Shown: positions 13,371 to 25,739, counted from the first letter of the stretch. The stretch is 64,000 bases of DNA from Populus alba (GCF_005239225.2 NC_133295.1:2914001-2978000), one strand, 5' to 3'. Notes: generated by a model not told the origin, from the letters alone. Numbers and translations are program-made.

Positions 13371-13506
13371 TCGTGTAGTAACCCCCGGTCCCCTGTTAGC
13401 AGACTCCGAGACCGCGCTCGCATATTTTCTCCAATGTGATTCTACCTCTTTTACTAAAAATATGTCCACAAAAAACACGCGCACAAAAACACCAAGACAT
13501 GCCGAG

Positions 13507-13632
13507 ACATGGCACAAAAACACCAAGACATGAGCAGTTCTAATTAAGACATGCCACAAAAACACCAAGACATGATCAGTTCTAATTAAGACATGGCACA
13601 AAAACACCAAGACATCACCAGTTCTAATTAAG
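13507..13632 (+). repeat. Three 42-bp tandem units in the promoter of MDGY gene 1
   Basis: Units start at 13507, 13549 and 13591. Each carries cacaaaaacaccaagacat followed by agttctaattaag. The last part resembles the TATA-region phrase agttctatttaag found in the other gene copies, so the units look like amplified core-promoter sequence. Confidence 0.85.
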
Positions 13633-13865
13633 AGCACACGAAAACACCAAGGCTATAAAGAGCACCCAAACCTTGTTATACATACTTACATCTCCTTATT
13701 CACAAAATTAAGCATCCTCTCTTGCTCTGCTAACTTGTCTCCACCTGCGTTTCCTCCTCAAATTTGGTAATATTATCAATGCGATCTCTTTCTAATCTCA
13801 CTTGAGACATTACTGCTTTTATTTTCTTCTAATTAATCATTCCTTTTTGTAGTTAATTTTAAGCC
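13633..13865 (+). promoter_or_regulatory. Core promoter, leader and leader intron of MDGY gene 1
   Basis: A TATAAA lies at 13654-13659. It is followed by a leader conserved in all copies (cttgttatacatacttaca). A leader intron is predicted at 13767-13852 (ttg|gtaata ... tttttgtag), and the second exon starts ttaattttaagccATGG, a favourable start context. Confidence 0.7.
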
Positions 13866-14075
13866 ATGGATGGTTACATCCCACACCCCCCTGCACAAGA
13901 CTTGGCCACAGCAGGCTACTCCTCAGCTGCTAAAGGAGGGCTTGCTGGTGTCCTCGTCATGCTCCTTCTTGCTATCGTATTTTATGTGTTCTTCAAGTGC
14001 CGAAACTGCTCCATGAAATTTGAGATGGATGTTGAAATGCAAGAAAGGAGCGTCCATGCTGCTGCTGGGACATAA
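13866..14075 (+). CDS. MDGY-family small single-pass membrane protein, copy 1 (69 aa)
   Basis: I do not recognise this family and assign no function. The 69-residue product begins MDGYIPHPPAQDLATAGYSS, a short hydrophilic Pro-rich N-terminus with no classic signal peptide. One hydrophobic segment spans residues 26-43 (LAGVLVMLLLAIVFYVFF). A basic, cysteine-bearing juxtamembrane run KCRNC (44-48) follows, then an acidic tail ending QERSVHAAAGT. The positive-inside rule suggests the C-terminus is cytosolic, and the cysteines could be acylated (inference). The coding part is one exon behind a leader intron. It is about 97% identical to copy 2 and more diverged from copies 3 and 4. Retention of frame, TM segment and the ERSVHA end across copies argues that it is a real gene. 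Confidence 0.8.
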   Translation: MDGYIPHPPAQDLATAGYSSAAKGGLAGVLVMLLLAIVFYVFFKCRNCSMKFEMDVEMQERSVHAAAGT

Positions 14076-14203
14076 GACAATGAGATTCTTCTAATTTTCC
14101 AATATTAATGTTTTCGTATTAAATACTCTCGGGCGTCTCGACCCTTTGTTTTTGGTTTCATCATCTGTATTGCTGCAGATAAATATTTGGTCTCTTTTCT
14201 CAT

Positions 14204-14209
14204 AATAAA
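14204..14209 (+). terminator. Probable polyadenylation signal of MDGY gene 1
   Basis: An AATAAA sits in the conserved phrase ctcataataaaacaattcc. The phrase is also found downstream of copy 2 (about 30,826) and in the relics near 49.4, 62.2 and 63.4 kb. Confidence 0.5.
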
Positions 14210-14284
14210 ACAATTCCAGATAATTTGTACCTTTTATGGTGTGGATTTTGTGGGATTGTTTGTTTTTTTATTTTAAAAATATTT

Positions 14285-15065
14285 TTAAGCCACGTCTAAG
14301 CTTCTTATTTGCTGGGGCTTGCTTTAGGAGCTTTCTTTTTATAGTCTCTTTTTAACGAAAAGAAGGTCGTCCTTCGGCTGCTTTCGCTTCTTCTTCTTCT
14401 TTTCGCTCAACTTCCGCCGCTGGTGGAGTTACTAGCGGCGTGGTCCTGGACGGTTGCGTTGGCTGTCGTGATAGCATGAGTCTGTCGGAGTTTTCGCTTT
14501 TCGAGTTCTTTTTTTTAGGCTCCTGGCAGCTGGATCGTTTCGTTGTTGACGGCTATGCCGTGGTTTGATGGTTTTATTGGCAACTGGTTCACTGGTTGTG
14601 TTTATTTTCTCTCTCTCTCTCTCGAGAGAGAGGTGAGAATTGCTAGGAGAGATGGGTTGCGGTGGTGGTCCGTGGGTTTCAGTGCGTTAAGTGTGGGATC
14701 GGTGCCAACTCCATCTCCTCTGCGTGTTGATGAAGGCGGTTTTTCTCGTCGCTATCCAACGAGGGATGCCCAGTATTTTTGGCTTCCGTTGTTGCGTTGA
14801 CTCCCGTGATCGCTTGAGTCTGTCGGAGTTGTCGCTTTTCCTGTTTTTTTTTTTCCCGCTCCTGGCAGCTGGATCGTTTCGTTGCTATCGGCTATGCCGT
14901 GGTTTGGTGGTTATGTTGGTAACTGGTTCAATGGCTATGTTGGTGTTGGGCGTGCCATGGCGGAAATGCGCTGGGCAGTTGAGTGTTTTTTTTAGAAGTA
15001 GATGAGAATTGCCAGGGGAGATGGGTTGCGGTGGCGGTCCGTGGGTTTTGGCTTTGTGGAGTACA
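14285..15065 (+). repeat. GC-rich module segment, copy 1
   Basis: A segment with phrases such as cttcttatttgctggggctt and gagatgggttgcggtggtgg recurs at 30,945-32,020, 38,480-39,110, 57,655-57,740 and 60,755-60,975. Open frames differ between copies and are broken by indels, so I do not call a gene. Related sub-blocks repeat inside the segment (two gtctgtcggagtt...ggcagctggatcgtttcgtt blocks). A perfect CT/GA palindrome lies at about 14,610-14,632. Confidence 0.75.
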
Positions 15066-15309
15066 GAGGCATTAATCTTCTACTACAAAGAAAAAAAATA
15101 GCAACCGCGACCTGGAGGAAGGGAGAGACAGAAGGAGAATAAAATTATCGACCTTGACTGGTAATTTTCTTTGATTTTCTTAATGGATCTTTGAATTAAT
15201 TGTTTATTATTACCTATATTGGTTGGTTGATAGTTCCTCCCCGGTGGAGGAGTGTTGCAGTGATGGGGCATGCTAATATTATGTTTTATCAACCGATTGG
15301 TTGAATGAA

Positions 15310-15485
15310 ATGAATTGGCAGTCTATGGAAGCCATGCTTATTTTAATAACTGATTGGTTGGTAGCTCCTCCCTTTCTTTCGTTTTGATTTTTTCAAAGTA
15401 AACAAACCAATGACATGCAATGGCAGAAATTCATTCTAGCGAGAATGGCCTTGATACTTCTTTCAAGATATCAATATCTCCACAG
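15310..15485 (+). pseudogene. RWD-domain (RWDD1/GIR2-like) gene fragment, module 1
   Basis: The second exon relic is 15427-15485, after a ggcag acceptor and before a gttagg donor. It reads EIHSSENGLDTS then FKISISPQ, the start of an RWD domain as in RWDD1/GIR2 proteins. The first exon is reduced by deletion to a few codons (EAMLI) around 15,320-15,345. The rest of the gene is absent, so no functional protein is expected. Confidence 0.75.
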
Positions 15486-15962
15486 GTTAGGCTGTTCATC
15501 ACGGTTCTGTGTTTTTTTCTCTTCCCCGAAGTCTGGTCACGCTCTTATGCTATATATGCTCCTTTAGCTGTGCTGTTTTGGATTCTTAACTCGATCAATT
15601 TTATTTCCAGTGGGAAAAGGAGGTGAACAGGGAGCTGTGAGCTCTATCAAGATCTATATATGGTTTGCTGTGTATGCTCAATCTCCCTAAATTATTATTT
15701 TATCTGCTAAAGTTTGCCATGGAAATCGACTCCAACATGGCATCATAATTGATAGCAGCCAGCAAAACTTTGACCTCTAACACGTTTATTTTCTAACAAC
15801 ATCGATAGTTTTGTCATTAAGTTTCAATCTTTTTTATTTGGTTAAGGTGTCATCGCGATTGCCTTATAATTATGTTCCCTGTGTTCTTTTTTCCCCTGGC
15901 ATGTGAGGAGTGAATTTTGGGCTTTTGAGTGAGAATTCTATGTTTTTTTTTGTTGAATTTAG

Positions 15963-16058
15963 GATTTTCAAGAGCCAAGAGTTTACTTGACTGAGATCGC
16001 AGACCTGCTGATTATGGCATGGACTATTCTGGACAGAAATAGCAGACCATGCCTTCAG
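15963..16058 (+). pseudogene. Unidentified exon-like relic (DFQEPRVY type), module 1
   Basis: The relic follows a gaatttag acceptor and ends with cag before gctata. It is 96 nt (32 codons) and opens DFQEPRVYLTEIADLLIMAW. Copies at 32,906-33,001 and 40,028-40,123 are also 96 nt. Those at 59,459 and 61,184-61,282 carry an extra in-frame codon (VYSTDEIADLL). The frame-preserving 3-bp difference suggests former coding sequence. I cannot name the source gene, and the antisense strand is also open. Confidence 0.5.
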
Positions 16059-16699
16059 GCTATATATTCTGTGCTTCTTCTTCTTTTTTCCAACAGAAAA
16101 GATAGCAAACAAGATCTGTGGCTGCTGTTGGACCGGGGCATCCATTCCTTTTCTTTCTGAGATTCATGTTGACAGATTGTACAATCAAACACAAAATGCT
16201 TTATTCAGTTTCTCGATCACAGCCATGATTAAATTCTGCTTTGTGTCCTGTCCATTGATCTGTCCACTGTGTTCATCCCTTTATTTTTGTTTTTTGTTAT
16301 CTTTGCATTGTATTGACATTGAAACCATTGCTCACATCCTATCTTTCTTCTTTCCTTTTTTTTTCTTGGATAAGGTTCGCAGATACATGAGGTGATTATG
16401 GTGCCGTGGTGATCACATAGTTGGCTTGCTCGAGATCAACAGCAGAATTTCCATTCTGTTGGTTTTAAATGAATACTTTGACAGCTACTGTTATGGAGAT
16501 GGATCAAACCACTTAATTTTTGTAAGTACAATGTAATTACTTTTCGTTTTAAATGATCAAGGAGGTTTACTTTGGATCCAGTCAACCTTTTGGTTTTTCT
16601 GTGTATGAGACATGTAATTGCTTTAAAGGATCTGAAGCAACTCATAAAACTGATTTGTTGTTTCGCTTTTCGATTTTGATGCGAAGAGCTGTATTTGGT

Positions 16700-16990
16700 A
16701 GTTTAAGACATGATTGAAATGCATGTCAGGTCAGGTCGATCTCCTAAAGCAACAATCACCAGTCAATTCATGGCTATCCAAAATGCAAGAAAACTCGAGT
16801 TTTTTCAAGTTATCTCCATATTTTTTAACAAATTACAGTGACAGTTTCACTTTAAACCCTAATCACAATTGAAATTGCCAAGTGATGGATCGGACATATT
16901 TTGTATTTTCTTGAACGCTCGCGATCACAGTGGCTAAGACAACAGAAAAACTCAGCAAGAAGTCAAGGCCTATATATAACAATGAGAACA
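16700..16990 (+). repeat. Distal module repeat, copy 1
   Basis: The shared phrases gtcgatctcctaaagcaaca, ccaagtgatggatc and aaatgcaagaaaactcgag recur near 33.65-34.0, 40.95-41.25, 51.55-51.75, 57.1-57.6 and 58.5 kb. This is a non-coding module component. Confidence 0.7.
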
Positions 16991-17498
16991 GATAGAGATT
17001 TGAATATTTAAATAAAGTAATAGAAATGCATCAGTGCCAACTAATAGTAAAAACATAGCAGGCATCCTCACCAAATTTCAATTATGCTCGACAGCTCTTA
17101 TATGAGAAAGTAAACGTGAGGAATCAATATGGAATTCCTTGAGTTGCATACCAAAATTGAAATCGTAAAAGAACATTTTTCTGCATTTTGATTCTTCTTC
17201 TTTCAAATATTATTTTTTTCTTCTATAATTTCCTAATTTAGATATGTAAAGGTCTTGTTTTTACGAGGAAAATGTGTACTGGCAGCCAAGCCTAGCTTAA
17301 AAAAAAATATAATCAAAGTCCAATAACAGTCCGTTTTGTTTTGTTTTGCATAGAAAATAAAACAATCACTTATGAAGGTTTCAACGAATTGGTGGCCTTG
17401 TTTCATCATCTCATCACAAATCCTATTTAGTATGAAGCATAAGATATTATTGAAATGTTTTGCTTTTAAAATCTTTAAAAACACCTGTCCTTAAAAAG

Positions 17499-17500
<2 letters not shown>

Positions 17501-17533
<33 letters not shown>
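17501..17533. repeat. (CT)n microsatellite
   Basis: A perfect dinucleotide run of about 33 bases. Confidence 0.9.
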
Positions 17534-17537
<4 letters not shown>

Positions 17538-17559
17538 AAATCAATTTAGTTGTCTAATA

Positions 17560-19080
17560 TTTCATAAAAAAACATGTGATCCAATCAGTTTTTTTAATTG
17601 AATATTTTGGCTTAAAATCTAATTCTTTTTGTTTTTTAGTCATTGGATTTAAAAGAGGATAGAGTTGTTGAAAATCAAATAGGAGATAGAAATTTACTAA
17701 TGATATTTTTTTTATAATGAAACTAGTTATTTTTTTTTATTTTAATAATTTTTATTTGATGATGAAAGTTTTTTTAAAATATTGTTTTTTTTATTTTTTT
17801 TGAAAAAATAGATTGTGCTTGAATTTTTTTTTTCTTTTATCTTACACTAGGACATTTGAAGCTCTACATCGCTCTCTTTCTTTCACGTGGGATAACATGT
17901 GTGGTACTGTTACAATGATAGTTTATTGTCTGCCACCCAATCCTTTCCCTTTTCTCTTCTCTCTCCCTTCCCCTGTTAAATTTTGTGTTGGCCATTAAAA
18001 AAAAATATAAACCATATCATCATTTTATGACATTTCAAAGAAAATAATAATTATTTAGAAGAGGCTATATATATTATTAATTAAAAAAAATTAATTAACC
18101 CTAAGGGGTAGATAAACCTGTCAAACTTTGGATTTTCTCCTTAATGATCACAAGTTCGAGCTTTCTTTGGACTACTGTAAATTTACATGGTCGTTAATTT
18201 TAAAGCTCATGAGATTAGTTGATATGTTTAAAAGCTGACTCGGATATTCATGTTAATAAAAAAAATTAATTAAAAAGGTGGTTTAATTGATTAATTAAAC
18301 GTTTTGAAATCAACATTAATTATATCTGCAAATTAATTGATAAAGGTGGAGTGGATTATAGGTTATGCGAACCAAAAACTTATGTCCTTTAGGTGTTTGA
18401 TCAAAGTCTAATAGAGGCTGAGGATAATGCGGTGGGATTCTGATGCCTTCAATGTGATAATGTGAGAGTTCAGTGTAATAACTGTGGACAGGGGATTGCA
18501 ATTATATGATGATGCTTGTAAGCTTGCTTCTTCCATGTGCAATTTTATGGTGATGCTTGTAAGCTTGCAAGTATCTTCAACTCTCTCTCTAGAAAAAGAA
18601 AAAAAAGAAAAGATTTGTGCTCAGAATAATCAAAGAGTTCTTGAAATTAAAAAAATATATTCGATACATTTTTAAACTCTTAAACAAAAAGTAAAAGCAT
18701 TTGCAACATAATACTAAAAACATGCGAAAACTCTTATTTTCATTCTCCATTCTCTTTCGATTTTAAATAACCAATATTTATTACTGGAGGAGATTTTATT
18801 CTCTATCAACATATATATATATATATATATATATAGTTTAATTTTATTTATATTTTTTTAGTATTAAATTTATTAGAAATTAAATTTTATATTTTTATAT
18901 TTATTTTTTATGAGATTTTTGTTAATAAAAAAATTAATTAAAAAGTTGTCAGTGTTAGAATTTGACCATAAAATTAATTAAAAGAGAAAGGAAATTTGGT
19001 CGATGCCTAGTTTAATTAATTAATTAAACCTTTTGAAATCAACATTAATTCTATCTACATGAATTAAGTAAACTATTATT
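17560..19080. repeat. Old duplicated block, partner at 43,080-44,000
   Basis: Extended but diverged similarity is visible with 43.08-44.00 kb, for example aaaaaacatgtg with ttaattgaatattttggc, the gacatttcaaa block, and gcctagtttaattaattaat with aacattaattatatctac. No gene is supported in either copy. A (AT)n run at 18,811-18,834 lies inside this one. Confidence 0.65.
18811..18834. repeat. (AT)n microsatellite
   Basis: A perfect dinucleotide run of about 24 bases. Confidence 0.9.
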
Positions 19081-19811
19081 CTTCCAAAAGATTCAATAAA
19101 CAGTGAAAGGACGAATCTGATGGCTTGTCTTTGTAAAGTAACGACAGACCAAGCGTACGAGGTAGTACGGTATCTGTATCAAATCCAGGTATCTGGATCT
19201 AACATTTATGCCTGTAATAAATGATGCATTTTCTGTCCTTGTCTAGATTTTGTCTGTTAGAAGCTGACTCAAAAATCTGTTTTACAATTTATTTTTATTC
19301 AAAATATTTATAAAAACATTTAGAGATTACGACAAACTTATGACTTTAAAAAATAAAAAAAAATATTCTAAAAACCAAATTCAACCGGAAACTAAAAATC
19401 AACCTGAGTTCAAATCTATTTATTAATAAATATTTAAGGTATAAAAACACTTAATATGAACTCTTCTTATCAAATTGAACAATTTTACACGAAATTTTTT
19501 AATTTTAATGGTTTAAATCGGTGTCAATAACAAGTTTTTTTTTTTTACTGTCGAAATTTAGCGACTTCTCTCTCTCAATCAAGAACACAGAAATAATAAA
19601 AATGAATCCATGTACCAAAATGGAGTTTTTTAAAAACTTACGGTACACCATCTATATCTGTCATGTTATTCATTTAGATCCCTTCTCTTTTAATCTTATT
19701 TTTTTCATAAAAATTTAAATTTAATTGCTTTTTAAATAGTACTCATGTCCATAAACAAAGTCTAAGAATAAAAAAAAACAAAACAAATTTTTGTAGAATG
19801 ATTGGTATACA

Positions 19812-20038
19812 GTAAGTTTCCCCTATTTGTTTTTACGTTTCAAAAACATTTTTGAAAAAAATTAATTTTTTTTATTTTTATCTTTACTTCAAATTAATAT
19901 TTTTTTGGTATTTTTAGATTATTTTGATGTATTAATATCAAAAATAATTTTTAATAAATAAATAAAAATATTATTTTAATACATTTTCAAGTAAAAAATA
20001 CTTTGAAAAACAATTAGAATCACATTCTTAAACACAGC
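19812..20038. repeat. AT-rich dispersed repeat copy
   Basis: This has the same pattern as near 3.0, 10.7, 34.7, 42.4, 50.5 and 54.4 kb: a T-rich run, a ttttagattattttgatgta-type core, and a tail of aaaaaacaatt type. It looks like a decayed high-copy element, and I could not define its ends. Confidence 0.45.
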
Positions 20039-20039
20039 A

Positions 20040-21420
20040 TAATAATCCATCGCATTACTATTTGCTTATTCATTTATTTTGACAGTGGCTTTGAATTTTT
20101 GGCAAATGAGACTTGTATTTTTGGCTGCGGGATCACGACATGTGTGGGACCAGTTATGATCCAAGATGGTCACACCAACCTTGGTCACAATCAAGGTTAT
20201 CAAAAATATTTTTTTTAAAATAACATGAAATATATAATATAAATTCAAATTGTAAATTTATAAAATTATAAGTAAAATATTTTAAATAATTATATATTAA
20301 CAATTTCAATCAAGTAGTAATTAATAATATAACATAATTAAAATAAAAATAAAATAAACAATAAAAAAGTTCAAATACCTTTATTTTATTTACATTGATT
20401 CCTTTACTTCTTAGACAAATCGACCCATTTACTTTTTTATTTACAAGAAACAAGTCCCTTCAAATTTTGATAGACCATTTAACATTAACTACTCCAAGGG
20501 TCAAGCATGTCAATTTACAGCTTTTATTATATATATTTGGCAGCTAAAACAGAGTAATATATCAATTGATATGTTAATAGTTTACACAAGAAATTATGAA
20601 GAATGAATAGGTATTTTAATTTTACGGAAATAAAATCCACAAATAACTTGAATTGTTAAAAAAAAGTTATAATAATTATAGTCAAAATCAAGCCTTTGAT
20701 TATCAAATTGCACAAGTTTTGCATGATATAATTTTAAAAACAATGAAAATGTTAAGGTACATATTACTATAATACACAATTTTATATTTTTTTCAAACTC
20801 GTAAAATTAATCTGATTTTACCAAGTTTGAACGAGTTTAACCAGTTTTACTAATTTTTAAATTTTAATTTAATTTAACATATTATATATATATCACACAT
20901 AAGATCATAAAATTTTAAGAACAACATTTTTTTGTTTTTTTTTACAACATTGTTCACAGCCGCGCTCATGGTCAATGAAAGAAGAAAAAAAAAGCATTTT
21001 GATTTTTTAGAGTTCCGACAAAAAATCTAGCTGGGCACGACGTCCTTGACCAACACGTGGGACATGCCTTTGGCTGCATCTGTTATTTGGGTGTGGTTTC
21101 CTTTCAAGAGAGGATGCAAAGAGTTATGTTTGGGTGTGATTTTTTTATATGCAACTCAACGAAAAAAAGCCATTTTAAGAAATAAACAAAATTCTCGAAA
21201 GAACAAGTGACGAAAGAAAGAAAATGGTAACCAAGTGCATCCTTGGAAGGGGGTTGGCGCAGCAGTAACAGGTTCTCTTTTTGAAGAAAATTACTACTGT
21301 GAGACTATTGTTAATTTTCCATCTCAAGAAATTAAGAAATATTAATGTCCAATTATAATGTAAGAAAACTTGTATTCCTTCAAGACTAATAAAAAGACAA
21401 TAAAAATCCCATTATTATTT
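20040..21420. other. Intergenic DNA; a short block shared with 36.7 kb
   Basis: Positions about 21,060-21,130 (phrase gttatttgggtgtggtttcc then gaggatgcaaagag) match 36,720-36,780. No gene or element ends are seen. A phrase like a hAT end (caaggttatcaaaaa, 20,192) has no inverted partner. Confidence 0.45.
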
Positions 21421-21424
21421 TCAA

Positions 21425-21775
21425 AAAGAAGAAACAAAATTGAAGGCATATAAGAGAGTTTTATGTTAGGTAACATTTAACTTCTCAAAAGCCAAAGCAA
21501 TTTCATCGAGAATATTATCTCACGATCTGGAAAAATAAATAACAAGAAAATATCATCTAAAAATGCTTCCATGAGGGCCACAATGTTTCATTTTTTATAA
21601 AAAGAATAGAGATAGAAGATCAAATATATATATTTTTTATTTTTATATTTTTTTTGAAATTATTTTTAGTTCAATACCTCTTATTTTTTCTATTTATAAT
21701 TTTTTTAAAATGATAATTATCTTATATAAATATATTTTCTGAAATCAATTATTTTTTAAGTGTTTTTTTTAATAT
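21425..21775 (+). repeat. Module tail repeat, left half, split by the LTR retrotransposon
   Basis: The sequence follows the intact tail at 12,847-13,220 almost base for base up to aatat at 21,771-21,775. It stops where the LTR begins and resumes at 29,720. Confidence 0.9.
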
Positions 21776-22633
21776 TGTCGATACACGACGTCGGGCGACA
21801 GCTCCGCTCATTTTTTGTTTATTTAACAAAAAAGATTTTGTTTAATTGGGGGAAATGAAAATTTTATTGGAGTCGCCATCTAGTAATTTGAGGGAACTAG
21901 AAATCCCAAATTAGACACTAGTTCCAAAGATTCGGGTACTGGGTTAGTTATGATTAAGGGAAGGTAGACACCACCCTTAAAACATCATTTCAAAATAAAG
22001 ATTACCCTTACTTGTGTGTTTTTTATTTGATTTAAATGCTATTATATTTTGAGCTTATTTGCAATTTTGTTTTTTTTTAAAAAAAAAAATAGTTAACGTC
22101 GGTCCCTAAAAATAGGAGACACGTTAAAAAATGACATCAGTCCCTAAAAATAGGAGACTTGTTTAAAATATTGACGTTTAACCCTAAAAAGGAGATTTAC
22201 GTCTAAGTTACAAAAAAAACTATGGACATAATCCATATTGGTATTTAAACTTTTGACATCGGTCCTTTTATGAAAAAGGGACGTGTCGATGAACAATATT
22301 TGTTTATAAAATTATTTTTATATCGTTGAGAAATGGGTATCCCATATTTGAGATTTGGGCATTTGGACCCACGAACGATAACATGATAGGATGGGTGTTG
22401 AACCCGCGTTGTTATTCCTTTCTTTTTTTATTTTATTTTTTTTGTTTGTTTTACAACATGCAAGAAAATTTATATACAAAATAAAAAAATGTTAGAAATC
22501 TAAAAAAACAATTACCTAAGTGACACAGTATAGGTAAAATACTGAAATACCCTCGGATCTATCGGAAATTTACGAAAATGCCACTGGCGGCGCGTGTGGC
22601 TCACGCGCGGCTACTGTTGGTGGCGACGAGCTT
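21776..22633. repeat. Truncated 5' LTR
   Basis: The segment is nearly identical to 23,466-24,321, with roughly a dozen differences by eye over about 855 bp. Matching ends at gcgacgagctt. A short phrase tttcaaattgttttttt just beyond matches about 24,880 in the other LTR, so an internal deletion of about 550 bp is likely. Confidence 0.85.
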
Positions 22634-25209
22634 GTTATTGGTTTATGCATACTTGTTATTGGTTTCAAATTGTTTTTTTAAAATTATGACGAGGAACAGA
22701 CCAGATCAGATTCTCTTAAAAAAAAGTTCTCACTTAGGACTCCAAACCTACAGGGACTTGAATCGATTTAGAGGAGAAATTTGATGCCATGTTCTGATGG
22801 CAAACAATCCCCTTCATCATGTTGGTTCAAATATGATCTGGTAAAAAATTCCTCAATAGTAATGGTTTTTTTTTTTTTTTAATCTCACACTTCCTATGAG
22901 GATCGGTGGAGATTTAATGAGAATATGAAATATATATATATGTTAATGCATTGAAATTTGTTTGTGTCCTAAAAGGTATATCCTAATTGATAGGATCTAG
23001 CTCATAAGATTTGGCTCAGTTTATTCTAATCTTAAAGATATTTTTTTGGTTCTTAGATTGCCCGAATTACCCATGGGGTAGTCGGCCTCTTAACCTTATA
23101 CAACATGAGTATGAGAAGAAAATTCCACAATACCCGTTGCATAGGGCGAGTTACAATCCAAGCGAAAGTCCAAATGAGCATCAGTGGACATAAGTCACAC
23201 TTGCCACCTGAATCTTTCTTTTCTAATCTTCAAAAGGACGAGCTCGGGTCCAGAGCTTTTATGGGTTCACTGTGAAGTGTGTGAATACACAAATAAATAA
23301 CATGCATGCATGTGTAATTAAAAAATGAAATGATTTACAATTGATATTGCATAAAATAAATAGTGCAAATAAAATAAATACTAAAAAAAAAATAGCAATA
23401 AAAAGAAATGAAAAGCACACACAAGCAGTTGGTTCAACCCTAAGTCCCCAGCGGAGTCGCCATTCTGTCGATACACGACGTCGGGCGACGGCTTCGCTCA
23501 TTTTTGTTTATTTAACAAAAAAGATTTTGTTTAATTGGGGGAAATGAAAATTTTATTGGAGTCGCCATCTAGTAATTTGAGGAAACTAGAAATCCCAAAT
23601 TAGACACTGGTTCCAAAGATTCGGGTACTGGGTTAGTTATGATTAAGGGAAGGTAGACACCACCCTTAAAACATCCTTTCAAAAGAAAGGTTACCCTTAC
23701 TTGTGTGTTTTTTATTTGATTTAAATGCTATTATATTTTGAGCTTATTTGCAATTTTGTTTTTTTTTTAAAAAAAAATAGTTAACGTCGGTCCCTAAAAA
23801 TAGGAGACACGTTAAAAAATGACATCAGTCCCTAAAAATAGGAGACTTGTTTAAAATATTGACGTTTAACCCTAAAAAGGAGATTTACGTCTAAGTTACA
23901 AAAAAAACTATGGACATAATCCATATTGGTATTTAAACTTTTGACATCGGTCCTTTTATGAAAAAGGGACGTGTCGACGAACAGTATTTGTTTATAAAAT
24001 TATTTTTATATCGTTGAGAAATGGGTATCCCATATTTGAGATTTGGGCCTTTGGACCCACGAACGATAACATGATAGGATGGGTGTTGGACCCGCGTTGT
24101 TATTCCTTTCTTTTTTTATTTTATTTTTTTTGTTTGTTTTACAACATGCAAGAAAATTTATATACAAAATAAAAAAATGTTAGAAATCTAAAAAAACAAT
24201 TACCTAAGTGACACAGTATAGGTAAAATACTGAAATACCCTCGGATCTATCGGAAATTTACGAAAATGCCACTGGCGGCGCGTGTGGCTCACGCGCGGCT
24301 ACTGTTGGTGGCGACGAGCTTTTCAGGTGAGATTTATGGCCAACCGATGGTCGGTTCTGGTAGATCTGAGGTCAAGGATTCTGTTGGTGGTGGTCTCGAC
24401 GTCCGTTGATGGCTTACGAGGGAGAATCGATGACTTGAAGGTTCGGTGGCCGACGAAGATCGCGACCTTTTTCCGGCCAGATGAGGCGGCGAAAACGATG
24501 AAAACCGCCGGGGTTTTGCTTTAAACCAGGGTAGCTACCTTTCTGTGGTGGTGCAGAGGCTTGAGATGGCCGGAAAGTGGAGACCGGATGAGAGAGGGAG
24601 TCGCTGGCGAGAGGAGAGAGATGTTCTGAGATTTCCTACGATGTGAACGCGTATACGGTGTACCGGTGCCTCTGAACACTGTGCGCCGTTAGATCTCGGA
24701 TGAAACGATCGGATGGCTATGATTGGCTAGATCTGCTGTTGATCGGACGGTCTGGATGAACTGAGCTTTGATCTGGTGTGGCGTGGTGTACCGAAAGCTC
24801 GGTACACCTGATGACGTGGCGTAACCGGATCAAATCTTGAATTATTTCAAAGGCCGAGATGTGTCGGGATATATTTGGTATTTTTCAAATTGTTTTTTTT
24901 AAAAGACAATATCCTACTCTCCCGAAGAAAAACTAAAAAAATGTTAATAGTATCAATCGATTCTTTCTTTTTTTTTTCTTTTCTTTCTCCCCCTTTGCCC
25001 TCTGCTCTCGTGGCTATTTATAGCCAATGAGCAGGGGACAACTCATTAAATTCTGAAGAAATAATGCACCGTCGGCAACTAACTTATCTATCATAATTTT
25101 GTTTTATTATATATAATAATAAATATTTACATAGGTAAAACTAAAAATTCAAATCAGTATTAGAAAAAGCCCGTTTCAACCAAAAAAAAAAATGGAATAC
25201 CAAAAAAAA

Positions 25210-25620
25210 CATTTGATGGGTATCGACCCGATGAACCGGGTTTTGGTCGAAAATGACGGTTTTGACCCGAGACAGCCCGAAACTTATTTTTTACCCTGGT
25301 CAACATGGTTTGACCCGTATTGACCCGGTGAACTCGGTTTTGGTCAGAAATGACGGTTTTGACCCGAAACAGTCCGAAACTCATTTTTTACCCTGGTCGA
25401 CATGGTTTGACCCGTATTGACCCGGTGAACTCGGTTTTGGTCAGAAATGACGGTTTTGACCTGAAACAACCCGAAACTTATTTTTTACCCTGGTCGACAT
25501 GGTTTGACCCGTATTGACTCGGTGAACTCGATTTTGGTCGAAAATGATGTTTTTGACCCGAAATAGCCCGAAACTCATTTTTTACCCTGGTCGACATGGT
25601 TTGACCTGCGGTTGACTCGA
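25210..25620. repeat. 97-bp tandem array inside the 3' LTR, about four units
   Basis: The phrase ttttggtc recurs at 25,241, 25,338, 25,435 and 25,532, an exact 97-bp spacing. Units contain gacccgaaacagcccgaaac and ctggtcgacatggtttgacc. Confidence 0.9.
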
Positions 25621-25739
25621 GAAAAATATATTTTTGAATTTTAAACTTTTTTTAATTTTTTTTTGGATTTTTATGAATAATAATAGAAATAAAATAATAT
25701 TCAAGAAAATCTTTGTGAATCCAAAATTGGGTTACAACC

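Noticed and set aside
13507..13632. Regularly spaced repeats resembling a CRISPR array
   Set aside because: The units are directly adjacent with no unique spacers, in a plant nuclear promoter.
13368..13637. Repetitive minus-strand open frame (VLIRT...HVLVFL repeats)
   Set aside because: It is only the translation of the 42-bp promoter repeats, whose length is divisible by three.
16177..16395. Open frames starting MYNQTQNALFSF in modules 1, 2 and 3
   Set aside because: They are similar between copies only because the DNA is duplicated. Frames end at different places, and hydrophobic T-rich content explains the length.
20192..20207. hAT-like end caaggttatcaaaaa
   Set aside because: No inverted partner or 8-bp duplication was found within the next kilobase.
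24282..24524. 80-codon open frame in the GC-rich part of the 3' LTR
   Set aside because: It lies inside an LTR, lacks any motif, and is deleted in the 5' LTR.
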